From Gamarada debralockiae (taxonomy: Eukaryota > Ascomycota > Leotiomycetes > Helotiales > Hyphodiscaceae): a stretch of DNA of 64,000 bases. Numbering within the stretch: the stretch's first letter is position 1; each line of letters starts with the position of its first letter. A program made the position numbers and the translations under genes. The stretch spans positions 1 through 64,000 of the forward strand of contig NXFV01000503.1 in NCBI GenBank assembly GCA_002803225.1. The letters are read 5' to 3'. The notes beneath the pieces were generated by a model, which was not told where the DNA came from, did no database searches, and was given only the letters and a program-made list of their open reading frames with translations. Of the stretch, positions 11,293 to 24,312 are shown one piece after another.

Positions 11293-14263
11293 ATGGCATC
11301 CATATTTACATATGACCCCGACCCACCGAGGGTATCTTCGCCATGGCTAACGCCAGCGGACTCCCCCAAGCCCTCGACCCCACAACCTCCCCATCCTTCG
11401 AATACTCCGCCATCTGGGCTCCTAGCAGACTATGGTGTCACAAGGCTGGAGGCAGAACCCCAGGAGGGCCCTACAGAATACAAATTGCACTTATTGCTGA
11501 GACCGAGAAGGAATTATAGCTCCTCCAGTACTGGGATAGTTACTTCTCATCAGCACGAAGAGCAGGAGGCTTTGGATCGCACGCAACCTATCATCAACGA
11601 TTCGAGCAGCCTCCCAGCATACCCAAAGAGGCATAGACAGAACAGGCTCGAACAGTTGACCACTCAATTGTTATGGCGTCTCCAACAGTCTTCGCCCCAT
11701 CATACGTCATCTGCGAACAACCTTGTCCTACCAAAATTGCCTGAAGCTACAGCCAGCCTGGAAAGCCCTACCCGGCCAAGTAAGTTGCTCGTGGGTCTTG
11801 AGGAGAGTCGTGGGGCTCTGTATGAAATTGGTGTGTCAGACGACGGGACTTTCGTTGGATTGACGAAAGACGAGATGGATGAGAGTTTGACCAATCTTCG
11901 AGCTATGGCGGCCAGTCTCGGCTGTAACGTTGAAGTGATGCGAATGGTTGCAGTTGGGGATTGTGAATGGCTTGAATCGACGAATCCACGGCAAGAATCC
12001 GATTTACTGCCGGGAATTCCAGCAAAAAAGCAGAGCAGGAAGTCTAAGCTATCGGCAAACTTCTCCAAGAACGAAGTTCAAGGAAATAGCGAAGTTCAAG
12101 AAGATAACGATGTCCAAGAACCACTTCGTCATCAGGCTCAGTTATGGGTCGCTGAAGCTCTGGTCACTCCGGACTTACGCTCAAGAAAATCGAAGCCCCA
12201 ACTTGGATATAGTGATTCGGACATCATCAACCGCCTTGAAACTCCACCACTCGCTGTTCAGGCCGAAAATGTTTCGGAAATCTCGGCATCTCTTCAAACC
12301 ACGGAACAACTTCGAATCACACTTACAGGGCCGACAACATCGGGAAAGTCAAGTCTGTTGGGTACCTTGTTAACCGCAACGCTTGACAATGGACGTGGAA
12401 AGAGTCGGCTCAGTCTTCTCAAACATCGCCACGAGATCGCCTCAGGGGTAACAAGTTCCGTAGCCCAAGAATTAATCGGTTACAAGGCATCCAAAGTCAT
12501 CAACTACGCTTCCGGAAACGTTACCTCTTGGACTGATATACATGCATCGGTTGAAAACGGTCGATTGGTATTTGTTTCTGACTCTGCCGGTCATCCGAGG
12601 TATCGGCGCACTACGGTTCGTGGCCTTGTAGGGTGGGCGCCACACTGGACTGTACTTTGCGTGGCGGCTGACGATAGCGAGAATGCTCCGAGCAATGCCG
12701 GCGGCACTTCATCCGCCCAGGAGATTCTCGGAACTGCAGGCGCGGGAATTGGTACGTACATTCTCGGAATGAGATTTTCTCCTTGCATACCCCTGAATGA
12801 AGCGAGGATATTGGGGCATCTCAGAGCAATGCTAAAATTGAATCGTAATCATGATTCGTAATCATTAAGAAATTCGCTGACTACGAATATTTCAAGACCT
12901 TGCCAAAGCTCACTTGGAACTTTGTCTGAAGTTGGACAAGCCCTTGGTAATTGTCATAACTAAGCTCGACCTGACTTCAAAGACTAGTCTGCGACAAACT
13001 CTGTCGAAGATCTTGACCGCTGTGAAAGCAACTGGTCGAATACCTTCGATCCTCCCCCCCGACCACACTAAAACCGTTCTCGATTCAGATCTCGCTACTA
13101 TACCCAAGAGCGATGAGGATACGGTCAGAGGAGTCTTGCAGAAGATGCAGGACAGTGAGAGCCTTACGTCTGTTGTGCCTATCATCATGACAAGTTCTGC
13201 AAAAGGCACTGGCATTCGTCTGATGCACGCCCTCTTGCAGAGTCTACCCATACCACGTGCACCCACTGCTCATGACTTCACTGGGTTAGCTCTGAATCCG
13301 GAGCAGCCGGCTTGCCTCTTCCACATCGAAGACGTGTTTGGCGTACCAGCTTCATACGAATCTCTGGCTTCCAACAAGAGCAAGCAGGCTGACTCCGGGA
13401 GCGTGGTGGCAGGTCACTTGCGCTTTGGCAGAGTTTCCGTTGGTGACACCATTGTCATCGGACCTTTCCCTGCTGAACCAGAGGAAAATGACTCACCGCC
13501 AAACAAATCAGAAGCACGGTCTTCTCCAAATAGTTTTGGGGCATCACTGTCTCATCCCTCATCAATGGAGCTCGCTCGTATTGCCTCGAGGAACATTGTC
13601 GCAGCCTCGGTTACCAAGGGAGAGTGGCACAACGCGCACATAGTGAGTATCCGGAATCTTCGTCTACCTGTCCACACGCTTGAGGCCGGCCAGGTTGGAA
13701 CCATCGGTGTCGTCTTTGATCTTCCTGATGAAGAGCTGTCGAACGGTCCCTTCGAGCGAGAGCCCCCAACTCCTCCGCGAATACGCAAAGGGATGGTCAT
13801 GGCAATCCCAAGTCGGCATATGGTTCAGACTGGTCATACATTGCAAGCTGCCAGCGGCTTCACCGCCTCGTTTGAGGATGGTGACATAAATTCAGTCACA
13901 CCTGGAAGCTTGGTCGTTGTGTATATTGCTAGTATACGGGCTTCGGCCAGAGTGCTGCGACTTGTACCCCATGCAGCCAGCAGCGATCCTGTCGGGACAG
14001 AGGTTGAGGATGTAGATTACGTGTTCGGTCTTGATGCTTTGGAGAGGGAGGAGCAGGAGGCTGAGCCTCCGATTTTTGGGTCGGATGGTGTAACAGATGT
14101 TACATTGGAATTAATGACAAGCCGGGAATGGATAGAACTCGGTTCGCAAGTTTTGGTTATGCCTGGTGGAGGTCATGGGTTGTACTATGGATCCGAGAGA
14201 GGGGAGAAGGGTGTGGCTGGTCTGGAAGGGTTTGTTGGTAAAGTGATAGAAGTTGTAGACTAG
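11293..14263 (+). CDS. GTPBP1/GTPBP2-like translational GTPase
   Basis: This is a member of the EF-Tu/EF1A-related GTPBP1/2 group, cytosolic GTPases linked in animals to ribosome rescue and mRNA decay; the fungal role is not established. Two exons (11293-12751, 12897-14263) give 941 residues. The first 340 residues are variable and polar. The GTPase core follows: P-loop G-P-T-T-S-G-K-S-S at about 346, then L-D-N-G-R-G-K-S-R and H-E-I-A-S-G-V-T-S-S-V, which are specific to this group. Switch II is D-S-A-G-H-P-R-Y-R-R-T at about 430, and G4 is T-K-L-D at about 508. The P-loop has T-T where the family usually has H-V-D, so nucleotide handling may differ. A beta-barrel domain follows from about 630. 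The intron closes G-I|D-L-A-K-A-H-L-E exactly. Confidence 0.88.
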
Positions 14264-14615
14264 ATTGTGTTTGGAGCGTGAATGCATGTTTGTTTGATTG
14301 GGATTATTCTTATTCGACATACTTCGGAGCTCCGATGCTTAGTGTGAGAATCACACCATTATGCAGCCAACTGCCGATTGATGTACCACAGCCTCTATGC
14401 ATACGGCGTCTATGCACCCCGCCTCATCACACAGTATGGTATCTCCTCATTCCCTGAACGCCAGCTTATGAATCAACGAACGCCATCCCAATGTCCATGT
14501 ATAGTAACGATCCTCCTCCCATACACTGCCCCGCCTCATCCGGCACTTCCACATCTCACGTCCCCCTCAACACCCATGTCCGGCAGTGGCTTTATCATCT
14601 TCCCGTACACACAGC
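14264..14615. other. tail-to-tail gap
   Basis: This 352-nt space between the convergent ends of the GTPase gene and emc6 is C-rich on the plus strand (14500-14600). I see no gene or clear terminator signal in it. Confidence 0.4.
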
Positions 14616-15219
14616 CTAAGCCCTCACCAGTCCATAAAACAGCGTCCACGTCAACACAAACCCACTCAAGCCCTCTACCAACCCACCAGTCCAAAGTTCT
14701 GTGCTGCCCCGAAAGAACATCTTCATATCCGCCTCACCGCTGCGGTTCTGAATAATCGCCGGGCGAACGCGGAATGCATATACGAGCGCGCTCGTGAGCA
14801 GCGAGAAGAACAGATAGAAGAGGAAGCCAGGGTATGATTCCAGGCCTAGAATGCCTGCACCGATGCCAAAGAGGGAGGCGGTTAGGTTGTGCAACGTCGT
14901 GAGAGTCTAGAAGAAAGGAGGGTTAGTAGATGAATAAAGGTTGGGGGTTAGTTGCTTGGGATGTGAGAGAGGGAGGGAGAGGATGACTGTGTTGGGCTGG
15001 GCGGTGGAGGAGTGGATGGGGGCCATGGTGGTGGTGACTTGGGAATCGGAGGACCCAACGATGTAGGTAGATGCATGTGCAAGCTCCAGATGCAGAGCAA
15101 GTGTAGTGAGACTCATCACCATGCTGATAGGGAGAAGTAGGGACGGGACGAACCTTTGTGTTGTGCAGCACCGACTCTTGCACGATAGGGCTTATCTGTA
15201 GCTCGCGTTCTGTGAGCAT
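14616..15219 (-). CDS. emc6: ER membrane protein complex subunit 6 (EMC6)
   Basis: EMC6 is a small core subunit of the ER membrane complex that inserts transmembrane and tail-anchored proteins into the ER. Two exons (15219-15154 and 14906-14616) give 118 residues, close to the usual 108-115. The N-terminus has I-S-P-I-V-Q-E-S-V-L-H-N-T, followed across the intron by L-H-N-L-T-A-S-L-F-G. Three hydrophobic helices follow: around residue 40, S-Y-P-G-F-L-F-Y-L-F-F-S-L-L-T-S around 50-65, and the C-terminal G-F-V-L-T-W-T-L-F-Y-G-L-V-R-A. The intron is 247 nt, long for this window. Confidence 0.92.
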
Positions 15220-15989
15220 GGTTGCTGTGTCTCGGTTCTTGCTCAAAGAATTTTGTGCGAGCGGAAGGCGGGAGATATGTCCTCGTGTGTTTGTGATTGA
15301 GCTTTGAGGTCGACAAACCTTGCATTGACGAGTAATTGAGATGCGTGACTGAGGCCACAAGCGCCTGATCCCTGAAAATACCAAGCCGGCGCACGGGAAA
15401 CACTGCCCCGTCGTGGCTTGACCCTGGCATCGGATTTAAAGCTCTCATGCGTATCTGACGAGACATGGGTAATAGACGAGTACGCAATGCCTGTGCGGGT
15501 ATCCTTTTAGGGCTGGATGGGATCAGCATGTTGGAAACGGCTTTTCCCCTTTTAAACAGTTTTTGGAGTCATCGTTGCATCGTGGGGGCCATCACATTCA
15601 CTACGGACCGAATATGGCGACGATGGATTGCAGTGGCAAATTTGAGCGTTCCATCAACCTGTTCCTTGGGCTTTCTGGAAGCTCTAGAAGGGATGGAGGG
15701 TTCAGCAAGGCTGATCCTCCCCAGGAAATATGGACTCAGATATTGAATCACGTGCGTTGAAATTCAACGTCAAGGAAGGCGAAAGCTACGAGTAGCAATG
15801 TTATCTTAGATTTAAGAATATGGTATCTTAGTTTGAGCTGTGTAGCATAATAATAAACGCTCAGCGCTGACAACGATGAAACGAGCGTATTAAAGAAACT
15901 TCAAATGGCCAAATCAAGACACCCTCTCTATGGCAGACTCCAGAGCCTGCAAATTCCCAAACTCCTTCTCATGAATCCCGAATTTCGAT
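15220..15989. other. intergenic region, no supported gene
   Basis: This 770-nt stretch upstream of emc6 and downstream of the next gene has overlapping short frames on both strands (for example 15465-15746 plus) that contradict each other and show no family features. Nothing else is recognisable. Confidence 0.4.
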
Positions 15990-17026
15990 CTAAGAAACAT
16001 ATCGTCCGTAATCATTCAGATATTGGGCCAAGTAAACTGAAAGCGAGTATCCCGGAACTGCTTGTGCTCGTCGTAGATATCGGATTGCCTGAGTGAAAAA
16101 TCGCTCGTCTCCAGGGGTGCTAGTTACGTTTCCAAGGCTCATTTGTGATTCCGCTGCCTATGAACCTGTCAATAATAATTTCACTGGAAGCTAGTGTCAA
16201 ACCTTACTGCGGCCAGAAGATCGCCTGTAGTGGTCCCAAGAGCGTCCGCCGATCGGACGGCTCTTGCGTAAAAATCAACTGCTGGCTGAAGATAACCTCG
16301 AGCCTCGACATAGAGTGGACCCTGTCTGCGCGGGTCTGCTGGTGGAGAGGCTTCAAAGCAATCAGCAGCATATTCAAAGTCTAAGTCACCATTCCAGGAT
16401 GGTGAATTACCTGCTTGGCCGCCACTGCCGCCGCTGGAAGAGTCCCCCTCTTCACGATGAATCCGCGCAAGAGTAGCTTGAGATCTCTGGAGCCAGTTAC
16501 GTCCCAGTCCTAGAATTAACGTTAGCCCTTTTTACTCGCTACAAAAAAAGGGGCCGACAGAGGCAAAGTTTTCAAGCCGAAACTTCCGCGGATGCCTTTC
16601 CATGGCGCACGGAGCGGCCGAATTCGAGAAGGTCCATGAAAATTGTATGTTATGCTTACCCGTCAGACTCTCCACGTTTTCTGGATAGTTCCGAAGAATT
16701 CGCAACCAAGATGCCTGGCAATATTCCGCCACATCCCGAATATAGCCATTGTCCGCATCATGATAGGCGAAGTCCTGGAGGCCTTGAATGATCCAGACTT
16801 GTTCAGCAAAACGGGCAGGGTCACGGAAAAATCGTAGGTGGTCAAGGGCGGTCATCGCTGAACGAGCAGAAGGAACGTAGCTCTCCCATTCATGAGAACG
16901 TGAAGACACCACTTCATAGAGGAGTGTGACAATGCTCTTCACCTGCTCAACGAGATCCTCCGGGTTTTGATCTTGGGTCCTTGAACCGTGAGATCGGTGA
17001 CGAGACGAACCGGTGTGTCGAGACAT
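15990..17026 (-). CDS. conserved fungal protein of unknown function, possibly helical-repeat
   Basis: Four exons close in frame (17026-16660, 16509-16411, 16380-16208, 16157-15990) to give 268 residues. The sequence is almost all helical: L-V-E-Q-V-K-S-I-V-T-L-L-Y-E-V-V near 30, then F-A-E-Q-V-W-I-I-Q-G-L-Q-D-F-A. The second half has segments such as Y-L-Q-P-A-V-D-F-Y-A-R-A-V and F-F-T-Q-A-I-R-Y-L-R-R-A that resemble TPR helices. I recall similar proteins widely in Pezizomycotina but no assigned role, so I give none. The start M-S-R-H-T-G-S follows a Ser/His/Arg-rich leader usual in such proteins. An upstream in-frame ATG exists at 17200 but adds unlikely sequence. Confidence 0.75.
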
Positions 17027-19760
17027 CGTGGGCCAGGACCATGAATGAAGAGTGGAAAGGGTATCGAGGAACTGACTTCGTTTTCTTGGTATGGAAATGA
17101 ATGTCAAATGAATAGGGATTGAAGGTGGCGTGCAATGAGTCGTCAAAAGGAGAACTTCAAATGCATTAAAAGTAGTACGAGCTCTTAGGTATAGAATCAA
17201 GTGTCACGTCTTTGATATATAACGGCTTGACAACGGTGAAGCCCCAACGTCAACGGTAGATGAGGCGGAGCGGATGGATATAGCCAGGAAGAATGCAACA
17301 TCGACAGAGAAGGTGAAGTGTCAACTCTCAGACTTCCAAAAAAGGGAAAAGCAGGGAGGTATGTTCCAGCTTAGAGGGGGGGGAATACAGAAATAAGAAT
17401 GATAGGATCGACCCAGTACATAGCCTTGCAGTGAAGAAATACTTCTGGGAATGTGGATGAAGGCTGACTTGCATGTACTGGATGCATCCAGTAGCTTCTA
17501 TACCTCTCGGAGGATATACCTTTTTGACTCAGACAGAAGAAGAGAAAGGAACCTACTACTTCGGACGAGGTTTGAGACTGCGGAATACATCCCTTCGCCG
17601 AATAGGAGAGGCCGAGGAAGGCCCCAAATTTGTCAGTGCTTATGACACACAGCCATGTTGACCATTATACGGGGGGAGATCGGAATGGGTCAGGTATAGG
17701 GCAATTCGTGCTGTGTCTAGAGACGAACATGATATGGAGGTGGCTTTCATGGGACTAAAATGTGTTTCGTGTAGGGGCGGTCCGGGCGGAATATTTCGAA
17801 CGGAGTTTGCAGGGTCTCTCGCTTGAACGTTGGGTTAACGAGCCAGAAATGAACAGGGGGTGGTGCCGAGGGTGCGTTTGGTGGTACTGCAAGGCTGTGT
17901 GGAGTAGTGTGCAGCTTTTGCTGACTGTTTGGTTTCAAAGACAATGGTAACGGGAGTTGTGCCGTGTCTTCGTCCATCGAACAAGCCCATTATCGTCCGT
18001 TGGACCGTGCAAAAAACACCTCATTCCGTTTCCCAGTTCCCATTTCCCCAACAGTCGTCGGATTTGTAAGCCTTCCGAGCAAACATACGCCTTGTGCAGA
18101 CTAATCATATTATAAAGACTCTCCAATCATTAAGGCTCAGCCTTATGGTTTGTGGGACAATGCAATTTGGCCTTTGAAGCAGAAATTGTGCTAACGTAAG
18201 CATTTGAATAATGACGTCCAAGGCTGGGCTAATAAGGCCGAGGCTGAAGGAATGATTACCCTAAGATTGATTTGTAGTGACAAACTCATAGCAAGAATGG
18301 AAGAAAGAATCATAAGCAAGTGGTGCGGGAGACCAAACATTTTGTGGCATGGTCAGTTTCTTGAATGGCATTGATATTTGGCATCTGGACGGCTCCATGC
18401 TTGGAAGATTCCAGGTAGAAAAATTCGATCAGACACCGACGTGCGTTTCCGAGTTTGACCTTTCTTTAATCTGGATGACGTTGGTTTTTTTGGGGGCGTG
18501 CTGACCATACCTCGACACAAGTCCGCATTCTCAAAAAAAGGAAATTCTTCGAATCCCGACTTTTTACATGACTGATGAATAAGGATAAGCGTTTACTGTT
18601 TGCAGTAGCCTGGCATGGGAGGTGTAGTAGGGCATTGCTCCAAAGGATGCTGTTGCGACCAATACCTGAGATTTCTCTTGGACATGATGCTGTCGATTGA
18701 TGCTCCTCGATGCTCTCTATTCCGAGAGACAATAATGGATGGCGTCCTGGGAGGACCCATTCTCATGCAAGAAGCATGCATCGCGATGGGTGAAGTGCGG
18801 TGAAGTGCATGCATGCAGAGTGGGCGTAAGGCTCTGGCCCCAAGGTCGGAATTTTGAGCTCTCACAGTAGGGTCGGTGGACGGAGGCGCGAAGCCGAGTT
18901 GGATTGCGGCATAGTCGGAAGGGCGGGACGGGCGATGCGAGAAAGCATTTAATCCTACCGTAATAATACTGTACCTTACCTGAGTACTCCTAAAGTCTAG
19001 ATTCACATGGCATTCAGATCCCCCATGTTTCTTCAAATCCAGGTTTCTGTCGGATTTTGGCTTCCGAAGATCCTGGGTTGAAGATCTCGTCTAAACCCCC
19101 TAAATCCAAGTCCAGTTCTTCTGTCAGGGCCTCATTTTCTAGTGCGCTCGGGGACCCGAGAAGTCGGTGTTTAGAATATGCAGAATTCTTATTTGTATTT
19201 ACTACATCGATGTCTTGACGTGTAACGGTGTAGCCAATGATTCGATAACCATTTACTTACTGAATATGGCTCTAAGTCCTCGGTGGCTTGGAAGCAACTG
19301 CTAGATTGCCGATAGGTGACAAGCGTGCTTCCAACCTACTGTACTGTAGTAGCAAATGCCATTTCTGTTCCTTTTTGTCTTTCCTGTTGCTTCCTTGTCT
19401 CCGTTCCTTTTTGTTTTCTGTGTAACAAGTTAATGCAAATAATTGTTTCTTTATTCGCAGACAATCATATCGGAAAGCAATTACACAGTGGTGAAATGCA
19501 TTAATGGCAATCTTGAAGATCCATGCATGTCATTTCCAGTTCTTCTAGAATTTTAAACTCAGTGGCGCAAACGTTTCTGTGGCTGAACATTATCAACAAC
19601 TCGTGAAATGATATCGCGTGATTCTAGCACAACGCCTCCCTTATTGTCTGTTTTCTACCTCGAAGCTCTGCAAATACGTCCTTTAATACTTATTTCATAA
19701 TACTGGGGGCTCTCGACATCGGAATGGACTGTGGCTATTATAGATAACGTTGTACATTCC
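17027..19760. other. long intergenic region, nothing supported
   Basis: About 2.7 kb without a gene I can defend. It contains scattered short frames of 60-90 codons on both strands, G-rich patches (17375-17390) and a local ATGCAT-rich stretch (18775-18815). No splice-linked coding run, tRNA-like fold or transposon end was found. It may hold long untranslated regions of the flanking genes, which are both transcribed away from or toward it. Confidence 0.4.
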
Positions 19761-21803
19761 ATGGAGTCCGTCATTTTCGAGGATTCACCACTCGCCGAGT
19801 ATCTCGAAGGTCCGTGGCTGTAGAACTCTCCCTCTACTCCAAACGACAGGTCACTAACTCTGTATCTAGGTGAAGGTGGAGAGGACTCCCATGTCATCTC
19901 AAGTCGCGAACCCGAACCATCCGCTACTTCCTCGAGTCCTTCATTTGCTCCGAGAGGCAAGCCGACTGTTCGACTGAAGTTCCGCCAGAAACTCCCACCT
20001 CCTTTACGATTGGCAATACCCCAGAATAACACAGTCGCTGCTATACATAACGTATGCTCGGTAAGCTTCGGTAGACGGCTCCTACAGGCAACATACAACT
20101 GATCAGATTGGGGAATAGAAGGCCGTTAATTCGAGACTTGGGCGGGCCGACAATACGAGATTCCTCGAACGCTTTCGGTACATTATAGTAGCATCGCAGC
20201 TTCTAAATACACATTCATTTCTTGGCCAAGCAAACCATGGGCAGTCGCGAGATGCAACGCTCCCTGTGCCTGATGCACCACAGCTTGGAAACATCACTCT
20301 TGTCGGGGTTGCGGTGACGGCTTCATTCGCGTTTGCGCTGGCATGGCTCATCCATTGGACACGGGGTGGGGGAAATTCTGCAGCCGGAAAGGGTCGTATT
20401 GTCATATTCCTGGTACTATTGGTTGGATTCTCGATGATGTCGTATGCCTACATGCGAAAACAATGGCTTCAGTATCTTCGACAGCAGAGTCTGGCGGAGG
20501 TCTCGGAGTTTGTCGCCAAAGCGCAGGAATTCGATACAGTTGTTGCAGGAGCCCTGACGCTCGTTCAAGAGGTGGAGTTGGTATCTCGGGGTTACAGAAT
20601 GTATGCATCACTCATTTCCAGAATTTTGACCTCTCTGACTCTGCCATAGAAGCACCCCCCTCCCCCCTATCAGCCGATTGGAGGACCGCAGCCAAACCCG
20701 ACGATGCGCTCGATTGAGGAAGAACCTCCGCCTCTGCTTCGCCGATGTCATTCCACGATACAATCAAGCCCATAAGGTTCTCAAGCCATTCACAGAAGAG
20801 ATGGACCTGGAAAAGTACTACGACATTTACGATATCAGTGATGTGGATTTCGACGAAGCAATGTTGGGTTATTCAGAGACTGAATTCGAAGATCCTGAAT
20901 CTCTGAGGGTTTTGAAGATCCTTGCTGCAAGGTTTCACACCACCCGGAAGGTTTTCCTTTGTTGCCTGATGGCGTTGGATGCTCATGGTGGGAAACCGGA
21001 CTTTCTTCGTTGGGGCACAGCTATAGATGAAATCCATGGAGTTTGTGTTGTGACAGGTACGGCAGAAGAGCGATTACGGCGAATTCTTTCGGAGGAAGAG
21101 AGTACGTTTTCCCCCAGCAGCTTCACACGTTTTCTAATATTCAACAGGCTTTCCTGTACCTGCGACTCCAAAGCTCCCCTTAACTCCAGGACGTGAACGA
21201 TGGCGGGCTCAACTTCGAAAGCTCAATTCCCTTTCATCCGGAATCCGAGGTCTCCAAGCAAAACTGCACGTTCTCCGCGAAGAATCAGACAAGAACCTGA
21301 ACGAAACGGAAGATGTCTCCGAGCTAGGCACAAATCTAATGATCCAATACGAATCCATCGGAATGGATCTAAAAGCTCTAATGCAAGAATGGGAAGACGG
21401 AAAAGCAGCCTTAGCATCCAACATTGATCGCAACGAACGTCGCGTGTCCTCCATGAGCGGCATTCTCTCGCCCACAGTATCTCTGAGCGGTGTGACGGCT
21501 GTGGAAGAAGGGAACGCGATGGATGCACTGAAAGCGCTGAATGGCGAAACGAGATCGAGATCTAGCATGGACTTCAGCAGTTCGGACGCGGAGGAGGTCT
21601 TCGAGGCTGTTGCTATCCCGAGACAGAGAAGCACGTTGACTAGAGAGGAGCGCATTGCGAAGATGAAGGAAGACAGGGTGAAGCGACAGTCGATGAAAGA
21701 TAAGGCGGAGGCGAACACGCATATGCTGCGGGAATTGGAGTCGGTGATCAATATGCGCCCAAGAGGGAGAACGACGCCAGCGGGGCGAGTAACGTCGATA
21801 TGA
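19761..21803 (+). CDS. vezatin/Inp2-like myosin-binding membrane protein
   Basis: Proteins of this type (vezatin family; yeast Inp2 is the peroxisomal myosin V receptor) anchor a class V myosin to a membrane. Five exons close in frame (19761-19809, 19870-20051, 20119-20600, 20650-21101, 21148-21803; about 606 residues). The start M-E-S-V-I-F-E-D-S-P-L-A-E-Y-L-E-G matches my memory of fungal members. Exon 3 has F-R-Y-I-I-V-A-S-Q-L-L-N and two hydrophobic helices (L-G-N-I-T-L-V-G-V-A-V-T-A-S-F-A-F-A-L and I-V-I-F-L-V-L-L-V-G-F-S-M-M). The following myosin-binding region contains R-T-R-R-C-A-R-L-R-type sequence. The C-terminal third is helical and coiled-coil-prone, ending basic. The donor of intron 2 could be at 20052 or 20061; both keep the frame. 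Peroxisomal location is inferred from the Inp2 parallel only. Confidence 0.75.
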
Positions 21804-22092
21804 TAATGCCTAATGATTGGAGTCGGACGACTGAGGTATCTCTTTGGTTGAGATGGCAGGAGTCTAGTGGCCAAAGGCCCAACGTTGGCCTTGGAGATGC
21901 ATTTATCTATAAGCTGGGATTGCAATTGCATAGTAGGAACTATACTATACCCTCAGGATAGCATGACAAGGCGTTCATAATGAATAAATAATTCTTAAAT
22001 GATTCAATAACATCTGTCTATTTTGAATCGCAGTGTTTGAGTGGCCTGCCAGTGTGGGAACTGTCAAAACAGAGGCAGATGGGTAGTCTACT

Positions 22093-24312
22093 CTACTCAA
22101 CATGCTCAGTCCTCTTCTTCCCAAATCCCATCATAATCCTCACCTCCTCCCAGAAACCCAAATGTTTCTCTGCGTTATTTGCCTCGTACGCATCAATCGT
22201 CGGTCTCTCCCAAACTAAATCCGCTTCTTCCGGCTTCACGACTTTCGTTTTCCAGACTACCTTCCAGCCTACATAGAGGATCGGACAGAGGAAACACATC
22301 GTGTAGTAGGAGAAAAAAGTTCCTGTGTCCCACCCTAAGGACCCATCAACGTCAGCACACCTTAAAAATTAAATGAAAGGAATCGGAAGAGAACGAGGAG
22401 AGGGGAAGAGGGAAGGAGGACATACAGCCTGGCAAGAATGTAGTGTAGCCGTAGCAGCTAACAGTGAATATCATCGTCGCAAGTCCGAAATAAGCACAGT
22501 ATGGCTGCCACCACCCTTTGTAGGGGAGGTCGGAGCGGTTGAAACCTTGGGCTTTGAGGGCGCGGTAGAAGAAGAGGTAGATTATGCACATGGCGATGTA
22601 GTCGATGATTTGGGAGGCTTCGGTGAGGTTTGCCAGCCTTGGGTTTGTTAGTGGTGTGGGTGAGGGGGGAGTGGATGGGAATGGTTACCAGGTGATTACT
22701 TGAGCGGAGGACGATCCTACGGCGAGGAAACTTAGGAAGGGGAAAATCATTGTAACGCTACAAAAGGTTCAACGTCAGTATTGGCTGGAAGTGGGTTTTC
22801 GTGGGTTTTGGATATGTGTCACAACTCCACCCTTTCGAAGATCGAATCTTGAAGCAGAACCCTTGACTGCGCACTCGAAATAAAAATAAATTTCTCACCA
22901 AAAGCAGTATATAGGCACTCCGGCCTTTGTACATTTACGAAGGAACTTCGGGGCGTGGCCATCGAGTGAGAGCGAATACAAAGTTCGCGATGCGCAGTAC
23001 CTGCATCATACATCAGTTAGGACTTCAACAATTGGACACCACCACAATAGATCTCAATTGCTCAACAGACTTGAGTGATTGACTCTTGGGCAACTCACAC
23101 ATAAGAATTACCAGCCGAGAAGATACTCGTAACCAACAACGCATTCGTGAGATGTGGCAGAACCCCAATACCCAAGTTTTGCATGGCAATAACATAAGGA
23201 CTGCTCGCGGCCGTTCCCGTGGCAGATGAGTTTCCGGAGAGGATTGCGATGAGGTTTGAATCATTGTAGGGGATGACGATTCCGCAAGCAAAAGCGCCGC
23301 CTATGAAAAAGACTCCAAATCGCAGGTAGATCGTCTTGAAGGCTCGCTTTAAGTTCTTGCGCGGGTGCGATGCCTCGCCAGACATCATGGCAATATATTC
23401 AGGACCCACGATGGTGAAGGCAGCTTTCCATAATGCGGCTAGGAACCCCTCGAAACGGCCCAAAGACCCTGTTGTGACATATTCGGCGAAGGCACCAGGG
23501 TTTTTCCAATATCGAAATCCATAGGCATCATGCTTGGGGTTTCCGCCGACCATGGTTATGAATGTGAAGCAGAAAAGCATGAGGATGAGAAGGACTTTGC
23601 CACTGTAAATGCAGTCAGCAATGTAACGGAGACCTAGACTGGGGGAAATTCTTACCTGGATAGCCAGAACTCGCTTTCTCCATACCATTTTACAGCGAAG
23701 AGATTGATGATCCTACTCGAGTCAGCGATTCAAATTTGGCTTATCAGGGAGGCCATCATACCCATAGAGAACAATGCAACCAGCGCAAATAGCGGCCAGG
23801 GGTATGTCGTCTTTCCAGAACGTCAAGACCAAGTTCAGCGCACTTATCTCCCACGGAATAAGGACAGCCTCTGCATTTTAATCAGCTCCTTTACTTCACT
23901 CGAAACTGCCGCATAACTCACCGTATAAAAAGAAGTTCCACCCAAGCATAAATCCAAAGGCCTCATCCACCCATTTGCTTCCCATTCGGATGAACGAACC
24001 ACTGACAGGCATAAAGACCGCCATCTCGGCCATGCAGTTGTTGACAGCAGCCAAAAACACGCAGTACATGATGAAAGCAATTAAGAGTGACCCTGGCCCG
24101 GACGACACAAGACCAGAGCCAATACTGACGAACAATGCGGTTCCAATAGACCCTCCGATTGTTATCATCTGGATCTGGCGTCCAGACAGTCGACGCTTGA
24201 GATCATCGACATTTTCGGCGATGACATCCCCAGTTTCAATGGAGACGTCGTAGGCAGGGGCGGCTTTCTCGTCTGAATTGTAGTCTACTGTGGAGCTCTT
24301 GATATCCTCCAT
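22093..24312 (-). CDS. DIP5-type amino-acid permease (AAT/YAT family)
   Basis: This is a plasma-membrane proton-coupled amino-acid permease, closest by memory to fungal dicarboxylic amino-acid permeases. Eight exons close in frame (24312-23922, 23870-23762, 23712-23656, 23602-23099, 23000-22899, 22757-22689, 22637-22426, 22334-22093), giving 561 residues and about 12 hydrophobic segments. Signature sequences are L-K-R-R-L-S-G-R-Q-I-Q-M-I-T-I-G-G-S-I-G-type at 37, P-V-S-G-S-F-I-R at about 105, F-T-I-V-G-P-E-Y-I-A in exon 4 and C-T-K-A-G-V-P-I-Y in exon 5. The cytosolic tail has P-E-E-A-D-L-V-W. The small exons follow the family's usual structure. Substrate is inferred, not shown. Intron 4 (23001-23098) carries one dyad element of the cluster type at 23056-23080. 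Confidence 0.88.

Noticed and set aside
17451..18126. Small genes in the 17-18 kb gap
   Set aside because: Frames of about 60-75 codons overlap in different phases, as expected by chance, with no recognisable motif.
18540..18565. tRNA gene suggested by a TTCGAATCC-like string
   Set aside because: No acceptor stem, anticodon arm or D-arm can be built around it.
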